In this document: piece by piece, positions 8,910 to 16,473 of the stretch | Position numbering within the stretch: the stretch's first letter is position 1 | How the letters are laid out: every line of letters begins with the position of its first letter | Assembly (NCBI GenBank): GCA_963725145.1 | Contig: CAVRXL010000008.1 | Span: 308,226-372,225, forward strand | DNA from: DATAEE01 sp963725145 | GTDB taxonomy: Bacteria > Acidobacteriota > Vicinamibacteria > Vicinamibacterales > 2-12-FULL-66-21 | Length of the DNA: 64,000 bases | Direction of reading: 5' to 3' | The notes under the pieces: generated by a model | Database searches by the model: none | Told to the model about the DNA's origin: nothing | Seen by the model: the letters and a program-made list of their open reading frames with translations, nothing else | Program-made: the position numbers and the translations under genes

Positions 8910-8952
8910 GCAGCCCTTCAGGGCTGCCCGTTGCGCAGGCCTTCAGGCCTGC
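8910..8952. repeat. Two REP-like hairpins (gcagccc / gcaggcct)
   Basis: Two hairpins lie between the cytochrome and PQQ dehydrogenase genes: gcagccc-ttca-gggctgc at 8910-8927 and gcaggcct-tc-aggcctgc at 8935-8952. The same hairpins recur at 10945-10962 and 35428-35445, each preceded by a tagc or gtagc lead, so they form a small palindrome family. They could also shape transcript stability within this two-gene unit. Confidence 0.75.
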
Positions 8953-8969
8953 TTCGCGAAGGAGATTGC

Positions 8970-10931
8970 ATGGCGCGTCGAGTTCTTTCGGGCCTGCTCG
9001 TCATGATGGCTATTGGCGCGCTGGTCGCTCTCCCGCGCGCCAACGGGCGCGGCACCCAGGCGGGCGAGTGGCGGTACTGGGGCGGCGACGAAGGCAGCAC
9101 GCGCTATTCGCCGCTCGATCAGATCAACGCCGCCAACGTCGCGAAGCTCGAGATCGCGTGGCGTTGGAGCGCCGCGAACTTCGGTCCCGAAGTCGATCAC
9201 ATCTATCGCGCGACGCCGCTCTATGTGAAGGGCAAGCTCTACACCGTCGCGGGCCAGCGCCGGACCGCGGTCTGCATCGACCCCGCGACCGGCGAGACGC
9301 TGTGGATGTACCGCGAAAAGGACAACCCGCGGTGGGAAGCCTCGACGCGCAAGAACTACGGCAAGGGTGTCGCGTACGCCGAGGTGGACGGCCGCGGCAT
9401 CATCTATCTGGTCACGCCCGGCTACTATCTGCACGCGCTCGACGCCGAGACTGGTCAGCCCATTTCCTACTTCGGCATGAACGGCGTCGTCGATCTGCAT
9501 GTCGGCCTCGGCGACTATCCGGTCGAGGCGGACATCGGCACGCTGAAAAGCGGCGACATCACCTCCTCGTCTCCGCCGATCGTCGTCAACGGCGTCGTCG
9601 TCGTCGGCAACTCGCACGACCGCGGCTACTACCCGGAAAACAAGGAGAACATTCCCGGCCATGTCCGCGGCTACGACGCGAAGACCGGCCGGATGGTCTG
9701 GCGGTTCCACGTGGTCCCGCGTCCGGGCGAATCCGGCCACGACACATGGGAAAACGATTCGTGGAAGTACACCGGCAACGTGTCTGCGTGGGCGCCGCTC
9801 TCCGCCGATTCCGAGCTCGGGCTCGTCTACGTTCCAACCGACACGCCGACCAACGACTATTACGGCGGCCATCGTCATGGCCAGAACCTGTACGGGACGA
9901 GCCTGATCGCGATCGACGTGAAGACCGGCAAGAAGGCGTGGCACTTCCAGATGGTTCACCACGACATCTGGAACTACGACACGCCGGACGCGCCCAAGGT
10001 GCTCGACATCACCGTCGGCGGCCGCCGGATTCCAGCGATCGCGCAGGCCACGAAGCAGGGGTTTCTGTACGTGTTGAACCGGGAAACGGGCCAGCCGGTC
10101 TGGCCAATCGAAGAGCGCCCGGTGCTCCAGTCGGACGTCCCGGGCGAGAAGACGTGGCCCACGCAGCCGTTCCCGACCAAGCCGCCGCCGTTCGAGCTGC
10201 AGGGGATTACCGAGAACGATTTGATTGATTTCACACCGGAGCTGCGGGAGCAGGCGCTCAAACTCGCGCGACAGTACCGGATGGGACCGCTCTTCCTCCC
10301 GCCCTCGCTCGCCAAGGCGCCCGACGGTACGAAGGGCGCATTCAACGTGCCCGGCGCGAACGGCGGCGCGAACATTCCCGGCGGGGCGGCGGCGGATCCT
10401 GAGACGGGCCTGGTCTACATCGCCAGCGAGCGCGGGCACAGCGTGCTCTCGATGGTGCGCGGCGACGAGAAGTTCAAGGGCGGCACGTCCGCATACGTGT
10501 CGATGGGGCCGGGAGGGATCCGGGGCCCGCAGGGGCTGCCACTCCTGAAACCTCCGTACGGAACGATCGTCGCGTTGAACCTCAATTCCGGCGACCACGC
10601 CTGGACGATCCCCGACGGCGACACACCGGACGAGATCAAGAATCACGCGGCGCTGAAGGGTGTAAAGCTGCCGGTCACCGGCAAGCCGACGCAGGCGAAC
10701 CTGCTCGTGACGAAGACGCTGCTCTTCTACGGCGAAGGGCGAGGCGGTTCGCCGCTCTTTCACGCGGTCGACAAGAAGACGGGCAAAGAGATCGCCGCCG
10801 TCGAAATTCCGGCGACGACCAACACCGCGCCGATGACGTTCATGCACGCCGGGCGGCAGTACATCCTCGCGGCGGTCGCCAGCCCGGACGTCTCCGCGGA
10901 GCTCGTCGCGCTGGTATTGCCGAAACCGTAG
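8970..10931 (+). CDS. PQQ-dependent dehydrogenase (quinoprotein)
   Basis: 653 residues from the ATG at 8970, with an AAGGAG ribosome site 5 nt upstream. A signal peptide (RRVLSGLLVMMAIGALVAL) precedes an eight-bladed propeller. GEWRYWGGDEGSTRYSPLDQI is the standard opening of PQQ alcohol/glucose dehydrogenases, and repeated AxDxxTG blade motifs (CIDPATGETLW, ALDAETGQPI, YDAKTGRMVW, AIDVKTGKKAW) follow. There is no C-terminal heme domain and no adjacent-cysteine pair typical of methanol/ethanol dehydrogenases. The enzyme oxidises a sugar or alcohol in the periplasm and passes electrons to a cytochrome, probably the product of the preceding gene. The substrate is not predictable from the sequence. 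Confidence 0.9.
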   Translation: MARRVLSGLLVMMAIGALVALPRANGRGTQAGEWRYWGGDEGSTRYSPLDQINAANVAKLEIAWRWSAANFGPEVDHIYRATPLYVKGKLYTVAGQRRTAVCIDPATGETLWMYREKDNPRWEASTRKNYGKGVAYAEVDGRGIIYLVTPGYYLHALDAETGQPISYFGMNGVVDLHVGLGDYPVEADIGTLKSGDITSSSPPIVVNGVVVVGNSHDRGYYPENKENIPGHVRGYDAKTGRMVWRFHVVPRPGESGHDTWENDSWKYTGNVSAWAPLSADSELGLVYVPTDTPTNDYYGGHRHGQNLYGTSLIAIDVKTGKKAWHFQMVHHDIWNYDTPDAPKVLDITVGGRRIPAIAQATKQGFLYVLNRETGQPVWPIEERPVLQSDVPGEKTWPTQPFPTKPPPFELQGITENDLIDFTPELREQALKLARQYRMGPLFLPPSLAKAPDGTKGAFNVPGANGGANIPGGAAADPETGLVYIASERGHSVLSMVRGDEKFKGGTSAYVSMGPGGIRGPQGLPLLKPPYGTIVALNLNSGDHAWTIPDGDTPDEIKNHAALKGVKLPVTGKPTQANLLVTKTLLFYGEGRGGSPLFHAVDKKTGKEIAAVEIPATTNTAPMTFMHAGRQYILAAVASPDVSAELVALVLPKP

Positions 10932-10944
10932 CGCAGCCCGTAGC

Positions 10945-10962
10945 GCAGCCCTTTAGGGCTGC
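10945..10962. repeat. REP-like hairpin gcagccc-ttta-gggctgc
   Basis: A 7-bp stem with the loop ttta lies in the 43-nt gap after the PQQ dehydrogenase gene, preceded by a duplicated gtagcgcagccc. It is the same family as 8910-8927. Confidence 0.75.
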
Positions 10963-10974
10963 CGTGGATCAAAC

Positions 10975-11988
10975 ATGCGACATCTCTGTCTCATCCTCGT
11001 TCTCGCCGGCGTGACGGCAACTGCGCAGACGCCTCTCGCCTACAAACTCGGGACGTTCGAGGCTGCCGGCGGGCGCTTCGTGGGCCTCGTCGTCGGCGAC
11101 GCCGTCGCGCGGCTGGACCAGGCGCTCGACCGCCCGCCTCGCGAAATGGGCGAGCTGATGGCGCGGTACGACGAACTGAAGCCAAAGCTGGGGGAGATCG
11201 CGGCGGCCGCCGCCGGTCAGGGCGCCCGTCCGAAATATGTCCTCAGGCTGGCGTCGGTCAAAGTCTTGCCGCCGGTCTTGCCGGGGACGATGTTGAACGC
11301 GGCGGTCAACTACGTCGAGCACGAGAAGGAAATGGCGGGCGCCGGGGCGCTGGGCGCGCCGCCGCCGAAGCCGCCGGACGCGATTCCAGGGATCTGGCCG
11401 CGGCAGCCGGGCGACGCGCGGCAGAATCCCTACCTGTTCCCGAAGCTGCGGTCGGCGATCATCGCGGATGGGGAGGCGATTCGCATCCCGGCGGGGCGCG
11501 ATCGGATCGACTGGGAGTGCGAGCTGACGATCGTCGTCGGCCGGGTAGCGAGCCGCGTGCCGGTCGAGCGCGCGGCCGACTACATCTTCGGCTACACGCT
11601 CGAGAACGACGTGTCCGATCGTGGCGGCCGCGGAGACGGGCGCCACGGATCCGACTGGCTGCTCGGCAAGAGCCACGACACCTTCGCGCCGCTGGGCCCG
11701 TTCGTCGTGCCGCGCGAGTTCGTCCCCGATCCGCAGAAGCTCGCGATCACGTTCACGCTGAACGGGAAAGTCATGCAGGACTCGAATACGTCCCGCATGA
11801 CGCACACGGTCTTCGAGATCCTGAGCTACGCGTCGCACATCCTCACGCTGCATCCTGGCGATGCCATCGCCACCGGCTCGCCCGCGGGCGTGGGCACCGC
11901 TCGAGCAACGCCGATCTATTTCAAGGCGGGAGATCGATCGGTCTGCACGATCGAGAGCATCGGGACGTTGTCGAATCCGGTGCAGTAG
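10975..11988 (+). CDS. Exported fumarylacetoacetate-hydrolase-family protein
   Basis: 337 residues with an apparent signal peptide (MRHLCLILVLAGVTATAQ), which is unusual for this normally cytoplasmic family. The FAH fold begins near residue 95. Metal-site residues are visible in DWECELTIVVG (two Glu) and GYTLENDVSDR (Asp), and the C-terminal motif HPGDAIATGSPAGVG is the family signature. Members cleave C-C bonds in beta-diketo acids, hydrate oxo-acids or decarboxylate them; the substrate is not identifiable. The gene follows the PQQ dehydrogenase at 43 nt and could act on its products. The export signal, if real, sets it apart from aromatic-catabolism enzymes. Confidence 0.85.
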   Translation: MRHLCLILVLAGVTATAQTPLAYKLGTFEAAGGRFVGLVVGDAVARLDQALDRPPREMGELMARYDELKPKLGEIAAAAAGQGARPKYVLRLASVKVLPPVLPGTMLNAAVNYVEHEKEMAGAGALGAPPPKPPDAIPGIWPRQPGDARQNPYLFPKLRSAIIADGEAIRIPAGRDRIDWECELTIVVGRVASRVPVERAADYIFGYTLENDVSDRGGRGDGRHGSDWLLGKSHDTFAPLGPFVVPREFVPDPQKLAITFTLNGKVMQDSNTSRMTHTVFEILSYASHILTLHPGDAIATGSPAGVGTARATPIYFKAGDRSVCTIESIGTLSNPVQ

Positions 11989-12026
11989 GTGACGACTGCA
12001 CGTGGGCACGCTCGGACGGATTTGGC

Positions 12027-12293
12027 AGGAGGTTTGGGAGGTTTTGGGAGGTTGACTCGCTTGTCACGGCGCCCGTCACGCGGACGGCCCGGCGGAGCCG
12101 GGCCGGGCTGGCGTGAACACGCGGCGGACGTGAGCGGGTCTGCATCTCGGGCCGCTCACGTCCGTCGCGCGTTCACGCCAGCCGCCGCGCTGCGCGCGGC
12201 GTCCGCGTGACGGGAAGGCATCCGCGTCAATCCGCGAAATCCGTGGCTTGTGATCAGTGAAGTCATCCTCCCTATCCTCCGAAACCTCCTCCT
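12027..12293. repeat. Nested-palindrome element, copy 1
   Basis: A 267-nt element between genes. The outer arms are inverted purine-rich arrays: three ggaggttt-like units ending in gttgac at 12027-12056, and their complement at 12262-12293. Inside is a perfect 15-bp stem (12072-12086 with 12200-12214) enclosing three hairpins: ggcccggc/gccgggcc (12086-12104), a long stem of 28 pairs in 30 (12108-12137 with 12152-12181) and cgccgcgc/gcgcggcg (12183-12201). Folded, this gives a four-way junction. A second copy lies inverted at 54651-54937. The segment 12216-12246 carries the aatccgtgg word. The rest of the gap from 11989 to 12314 shows no gene. Confidence 0.9.
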
Positions 12294-12354
12294 TAAGATC
12301 GTGTGGAGCAAAAGATGAGACGAACGCTCGTTCTGGCCGCTCGGCCTCTTACCC

Positions 12355-12681
12355 GTGGCCATCCCGGTCGCCGTCGCGATGCAGCAGCAGGCCATGACCC
12401 GGCGCGTTCCCCAGTTCGAGAACGACCACGTCCGCGTCTGGAAGAGCATCATCCTCCCCAACCAGCCGCTCAGCATGCACCGCCACGAGCATGGGCGGAC
12501 AATCGTCGCGCTCGTGGGCGGCACCCTCAAGATCGTCGAGGAAAAGGGCGGGTCGCGCGAGGTGACCTGGGAAACCGGCAAGGCCTACTGGCTGGACGCG
12601 GACCCTCCCGGCACGCGCCACGCCGACCTCAACGAGTCCGGCCAGCCCATCGAGGTTATCGTGGTCGAGCTCCGGAAATAG
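12355..12681 (+). CDS. Small cupin-domain protein (exported, N-terminus frame-broken)
   Basis: A single cupin domain: MHRHEHGRTIVAL gives the HxHxxxxE-like first motif in degenerate form, and PPGTRHADLNES the second. Cupins bind a metal and act as dioxygenases, isomerases or sensors; no substrate is indicated. The intact frame starts at a GTG at 12355 in the middle of a hydrophobic stretch. An ATG at 12315 in another frame begins MRRTLVLAA, and restoring one lost base near 12340 would join it to LGLLPVAIPVAVAMQQ, giving a complete signal peptide. The start region therefore appears frameshifted, by mutation or by sequencing error. Confidence 0.75.
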   Translation: MAIPVAVAMQQQAMTRRVPQFENDHVRVWKSIILPNQPLSMHRHEHGRTIVALVGGTLKIVEEKGGSREVTWETGKAYWLDADPPGTRHADLNESGQPIEVIVVELRK

Positions 12682-12727
12682 GCTAGAATTGCCCGTTACG
12701 CGTCCCGTGGTCCGCAAGGAGGCAGCC

Positions 12728-13927
12728 ATGTCGTTGTCGCGCCGTGCCTTCGTTCGAACGCTGGGAGCCCCGGCGATTGCTCTCCCGAGCGCCCCACACC
12801 TGGCCGCCCGCGGGCGCGAGGCGCTCGTCGCGGAGGGCTGGCCCGGCGGGTTCGACTCTTCCCAGCCCGTGCCGCCGCAGCCCCTGGGCGATGTCCAGAT
12901 CAACAGCAACGAGAACCCGCTCGGCCCCGGACCGGCTGCGCTGAAGGCGATCGAGAGCTCCTTCACGAACGCCGGCCGATACCCGATGAACGCGAAGCCG
13001 GCGCTGTCGGATCTGCGCGCGCTTCTCGCGACCTCGTTCAAGGTCAAGCCCGACGGCGTGACCCTCGGCGCCGGGTCTGGCGAGCTGCTCATCGCCGCGG
13101 TCCGCGCGTTCACGAGCCCCACCAGGGCGCTCGTCACTGCCGCGCCGTCCTTCGAGTCGCCGCAGCGGACCGCCGAGGCGATGCAGCATCCGGTCAAGGC
13201 CATCCCGGTGACGGCCGCCGGCAAGCTCGATCTCGATCAGATGGCGGCCGCCGCGCGCGGCGCGGGGCTCGTCTTCTTCTGCAATCCGAACAACCCGACG
13301 GCGACCGTGCACTCGGCGGCCGCGGTCAAGGAATTCGTCGCGAAGGTCCGCAAGGACTCGCCCGACACGGCCATCCTCCTCGACGAGGCCTATCACGAAT
13401 ACGTGACCGAGCCGGCGTATGCCACCGGCGCGCCGCTCGCGCTGGAACCCGGCTCGCGCGTGTTCGTGACGCGCACGTTCTCGAAGTGCTTCGGGATGGC
13501 CGGCCTGCGCGCCGGCTACGCCATCGGCGCGCCGGAGATCATCAAGGCGATGGCGCCCTTCCTGATGCCGTACAACGTGAGCGTGCCGGCGCTGGCCGCG
13601 ACCCACGTGGCGTTCCAGGACACGGCGCACATCGAGCAGGAGCGGGCGCGCAACACCGCCGTGCGGAAGTACACGCTCGACTTCTTCAAGAGCGCCGGCC
13701 TGACGGCGACCGATTCGCAGGCCAACTTCCTGTTCGTCGACATCCGGCGCACGCCGCGCGAGTTCCGCGAGGCGTGCCGCAAGCACGGCGTCCACGTCGG
13801 GCGCGATTTCCCGCCGCTCGACCGCACGCACTGCCGCATCTCCATCGGCACCATGGACGAGATGAAGCGTGCGACGGAAGTGTTCGCGAAGGTCCTCGGC
13901 ACGCCAACCACGACGGCTAACAGATAA
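12728..13927 (+). CDS. Tat-exported histidinol-phosphate-aminotransferase-like enzyme, paralogue 1
   Basis: 399 residues from the ATG at 12728, with AAGGAGG 5 nt upstream. It opens with a twin-arginine signal (MSLSRRAFVRTLGAPAIAL). The rest is a fold-type I PLP aminotransferase of the HisC subgroup: NSNENPLGPGP near 59, NPNNPTATVHS near 186, LLDEAY (Asp219) and TRTFSKCFGMAGLRAGY with the PLP lysine near 253. Normal HisC is cytoplasmic, so export argues for another substrate, perhaps cell-wall or external amines. The next gene is a paralogue in the same layout, only 11 nt downstream, so they are co-transcribed. Confidence 0.85.
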   Translation: MSLSRRAFVRTLGAPAIALPSAPHLAARGREALVAEGWPGGFDSSQPVPPQPLGDVQINSNENPLGPGPAALKAIESSFTNAGRYPMNAKPALSDLRALLATSFKVKPDGVTLGAGSGELLIAAVRAFTSPTRALVTAAPSFESPQRTAEAMQHPVKAIPVTAAGKLDLDQMAAAARGAGLVFFCNPNNPTATVHSAAAVKEFVAKVRKDSPDTAILLDEAYHEYVTEPAYATGAPLALEPGSRVFVTRTFSKCFGMAGLRAGYAIGAPEIIKAMAPFLMPYNVSVPALAATHVAFQDTAHIEQERARNTAVRKYTLDFFKSAGLTATDSQANFLFVDIRRTPREFREACRKHGVHVGRDFPPLDRTHCRISIGTMDEMKRATEVFAKVLGTPTTTANR

Positions 13928-13938
13928 GGGGAACGATC

Positions 13939-15096
13939 ATGAATTCGCGCCGTGCGTTCATTCGAACCCTCGGAGCCGGGACGGCTGGTGCGTTCGCGGC
14001 ATCGTATCTCCCGCGCGCCGACGCCGAGACCGCGCGCTGGATGGAAGTCTTCCAGCAGGCCGGGATGCGGCCGCTCCTCTTGCACAACAACGAGAACCCG
14101 CTCGGGCCCGGCACGAAGGTGCTCACCGCCGTGCGGTCGTTCCTGAAGGACGGCGCCCCGGCGGGCCGGTATCCCGACAACCCGCAGCTGCTGCGGGAGG
14201 CCATCGCCGCCAAGTACAAGATCAGCACCGACAACGTGCTCGTCGGCTCCGGATCGACGCAGCTCCTCCGGTCGGCGACCCACTGCTTCACGTCGCCGTC
14301 GCGCGGGCTCGTGTCAGGCGCGCCCGCATACGAGGAGTGCGCCGACTACGCCGGCCTCATGAAGGCGCCGGTCAAGGCCATCCCGCTCGACGCGCAGCTC
14401 CGCGATGATTTGGACGCCATGGTCGCCGCGTCCAAGGGCGCCGGGATGGTGTACCTCAACAACCCGAACAATCCGACGGCGACGGTCCACTCCGGGAAGG
14501 CGGTCGCGAACCTCATCGATCGCGTCCTCCAGGTGTCGCCCGAGACGACGCTGCTCATCGACGAGGCGTACTTCGACTACGTGACCGATCCGAGCTACAG
14601 CTCGCAGATCCCGGTCGCGCTCGCGAACCCGCGCGTGGTCGTCGCGCGGACGTTCTCGAAGGCGCATGGCATGGCCGGCCTCCGCATCGGCTACATGATT
14701 GGCCGCCCCGAAACGCTGCGGACGCTGGGACAGCACCAGTACGGGACGAGCATGAACTCGCTCGGCGTCGCGGCGGCGATCGCCTCGATCGGCGACGATG
14801 ACCGCATCGTCCAGGAGCGGAACCGGAACACCGAGGCGCGCGATTTCACGATGGGATGGTTCCAGCGCGCCGGCTTCAAGGCGAGCGATTCGCAGGCGAA
14901 CTTCCTCTTCGTGGATGTCAAGCGTCCGCTCGCCGAGTTCCGCGACCCGTGTCGCGAGCGCGGCGTTCTCGTCGGCCGCCCGTTCCCGCCGATGACCAGC
15001 CACTGCCGCATCTCGATCGGGACGATCGATGAGATGCGGAAGGCGGTCGGGGTCTTCGGAGACGTCCTGGGGGTCAAAGCGACGGCGGCTGCGTAA
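13939..15096 (+). CDS. Tat-exported histidinol-phosphate-aminotransferase-like enzyme, paralogue 2
   Basis: 385 residues. MNSRRAFIRTLGAGTAGAFAA is a clear twin-arginine signal. All catalytic landmarks of the HisC-like group are present: HNNENPLGPG near 49, LNNPNNPTATVHSGK near 173, LLIDEAYFDY (Asp near 208) and ARTFSKAHGMAGLRIGY (PLP Lys241). It shares these blocks with the preceding gene, evidence of a tandem duplication, but has diverged widely outside them. Ribosome site AAGGGGA lies upstream. Keeping both copies with all active-site residues suggests different substrates or a heterodimer. Confidence 0.85.
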   Translation: MNSRRAFIRTLGAGTAGAFAASYLPRADAETARWMEVFQQAGMRPLLLHNNENPLGPGTKVLTAVRSFLKDGAPAGRYPDNPQLLREAIAAKYKISTDNVLVGSGSTQLLRSATHCFTSPSRGLVSGAPAYEECADYAGLMKAPVKAIPLDAQLRDDLDAMVAASKGAGMVYLNNPNNPTATVHSGKAVANLIDRVLQVSPETTLLIDEAYFDYVTDPSYSSQIPVALANPRVVVARTFSKAHGMAGLRIGYMIGRPETLRTLGQHQYGTSMNSLGVAAAIASIGDDDRIVQERNRNTEARDFTMGWFQRAGFKASDSQANFLFVDVKRPLAEFRDPCRERGVLVGRPFPPMTSHCRISIGTIDEMRKAVGVFGDVLGVKATAAA

Positions 15097-15131
15097 AATC
15101 GATTCCGTTTGGGCACCGGGCTGAAGCCTCT

Positions 15132-15194
15132 GGGCCGGGCTGAAGCCTGGCCCCTCCACAAGTTTCGCAACCTCCAGGTACTCGTACCTGGAGG
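15132..15194. repeat. Palindromic repeats after the aminotransferase pair
   Basis: The 164-nt gap between the aminotransferase pair and the PreA-like gene holds two hairpins. One is an imperfect gggccgggct-ga-agcctggccc at 15132-15153; the other is a perfect 10-bp cctccaggta-ctcg-tacctggagg at 15171-15194. The second could terminate transcription of the pair, although no U-tract follows. Confidence 0.65.
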
Positions 15195-15260
15195 GGGCCG
15201 GCCGCGAAGCCGGTCCATCGGCGTGTCAGGTCGGCCCACCGGAGCAGCTAATTCCAGGGT

Positions 15261-16388
15261 ATGAACGCTGACCTCTCGACCGTCTTCACAGCCATCCGTT
15301 TCGAGAGCCCCTTCCTGCTCGCGTCCGCCCCGCCCACCGAGTCCGACAGCAACATCATGCGGGCCTTCGACGCGGGATGGGCGGGCGTCGTCACGAAAAC
15401 GATCGGCCTCCATCCCGTCGTCAACGTGAAGGGGCCCAAGACCAAGTTCCTGCGCGCCATCTCCGGCACCTACCAGCTGTCGATGGAGAAGCGCCCCGAC
15501 ACGACGCTGCACTCCTCGTGGAACTGGGAGCTCATCTCCGACAAGCCGCTCGATTGGTGGGTTCCGCGGATTGGGAAGATCAAGAAGGCGTTCCCGCACA
15601 AAGTGCTCGTGGCGTCGATCATGGCCGGGTCGGGCAGCGACCGCGAGCTGGCCAACTGGCAGACGCTCGCGAAGGCCTGCCAGGACGAGGGGGCGGACGC
15701 GTTCGAGCTGAACCTGTCCTGCCCGCACATGGACCGGCAGGACATGGGCTCGAACATCGGCCGCGACGAGGGGCTGATTTCGGTCGTGACGCAGGCGGTA
15801 AAAGAGGTGGCCCGCGTGCCCATCTGGTGCAAGCTGACGCCGTCGACCACCGACATCGTCGCCGAGGCGCGGGGGTCGTTCGCCGGCGGCGCCGACGCCA
15901 TCACCTCGTCGAACACGTTCCCGTCGATTCCGCTCGTCGATCCCGACACGCTCGAGTTCGAAATCAACGTGGACGGCTACGTGTCGAGCGGCGGGCTCGG
16001 CGGCCCGGCGATCCTTCCGCTGTCTCTGGCGAAGGTCTCGCAGCTCACGCAGGCGTTCCCCGACCGGGCGTTCTCGGGGATTGGGGGCATCGCCGAGTTT
16101 CCGCACGCGCTGAATTACATGCTGCTCGGCTGCGGCACCGTGCAGGTCTGCACCGCCGCCATGCTCGACCACGCGATCGGGCCCAACGTCATCAAGCGCC
16201 TGAAAGACGGGATGGCCGAGTTCATGGCGCGGAAAGGCTACGACTCCCTCGAGTCGTTCCGCGGCCTCCTCCGCGACCGCGTCGTCACGCACTCGCGGAT
16301 CCGCCGTCCGGACGAGAAGGACTACCACGGCGGGTACGAGCAGGAGGGGTACGCAAAGCCCGAGCAGGTTGCCACGACGAAGAACTAG
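15261..16388 (+). CDS. preA: PreA-like dihydropyrimidine dehydrogenase subunit (DHOD family)
   Basis: 375 residues forming an FMN-binding TIM barrel of the dihydroorotate/dihydropyrimidine dehydrogenase family. SPFLLASAPPTESDSNIMRA, AGVVTKTIGLHP, ELNLSCPHMDRQDMGSNIG (with the loop Cys expected in this family) and IGGIAEFPHALNYMLLGCGTVQVCTAAM are close to PreA. PreA reduces uracil/thymine with a PreT partner, or carries a C-terminal two-cluster ferredoxin domain; here the protein ends after the barrel without that domain, and no PreT gene is adjacent. The next gene is a class III aminotransferase, consistent with pyrimidine breakdown to beta-alanine and its transamination, though hydrolase genes for the middle steps are absent from the window. 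The stop codon lies inside a heptamer array. Confidence 0.8.
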   Translation: MNADLSTVFTAIRFESPFLLASAPPTESDSNIMRAFDAGWAGVVTKTIGLHPVVNVKGPKTKFLRAISGTYQLSMEKRPDTTLHSSWNWELISDKPLDWWVPRIGKIKKAFPHKVLVASIMAGSGSDRELANWQTLAKACQDEGADAFELNLSCPHMDRQDMGSNIGRDEGLISVVTQAVKEVARVPIWCKLTPSTTDIVAEARGSFAGGADAITSSNTFPSIPLVDPDTLEFEINVDGYVSSGGLGGPAILPLSLAKVSQLTQAFPDRAFSGIGGIAEFPHALNYMLLGCGTVQVCTAAMLDHAIGPNVIKRLKDGMAEFMARKGYDSLESFRGLLRDRVVTHSRIRRPDEKDYHGGYEQEGYAKPEQVATTKN

Positions 16389-16460
16389 GCACTGGGCACT
16401 AGGAACTGGGAAACTGAGTGCCTAATGCCCAATGCCTAATGCCTAGTGCCGAGTGCCTAA
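16387..16460. repeat. Inverted heptamer arrays between preA and the aminotransferase gene
   Basis: The left arm (16387-16415) has four units of the aggcact type. The right arm (16419-16460) has six units (tgcctaa, tgcccaa, tgcctaa, tgcctag, tgccgag, tgcctaa), the reverse complement of the left. The arms meet with about 3 nt between them, so the transcript would fold into an imperfect hairpin of about 35 pairs. The array overlaps the preA stop codon. Confidence 0.85.
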
Positions 16461-16465
16461 AAGGA
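16461..16465 (+). promoter_or_regulatory. Ribosome binding site deciding the aminotransferase start
   Basis: AAGGA lies 8 nt before a GTG at 16474, immediately after the heptamer array. It supports that GTG over another in-frame GTG at 16453, which sits inside the array and has no ribosome site. Confidence 0.6.
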
Positions 16466-16473
16466 TCACCACC

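Noticed and set aside
9000..10900. 634-residue minus-strand frame across the PQQ dehydrogenase gene
   Set aside because: Arg/Val/Asp-rich shadow without domain motifs; forward frame is the clear gene.
12027..12293. Viral inverted terminal repeat
   Set aside because: The cross-shaped fold resembles parvovirus ends, but the copies are internal, dispersed and in both orientations, with no viral gene in the window.
16453..16473. GTG at 16453 as the aminotransferase start
   Set aside because: It lies inside the heptamer array with no ribosome site; the GTG at 16474 has AAGGA at proper spacing.
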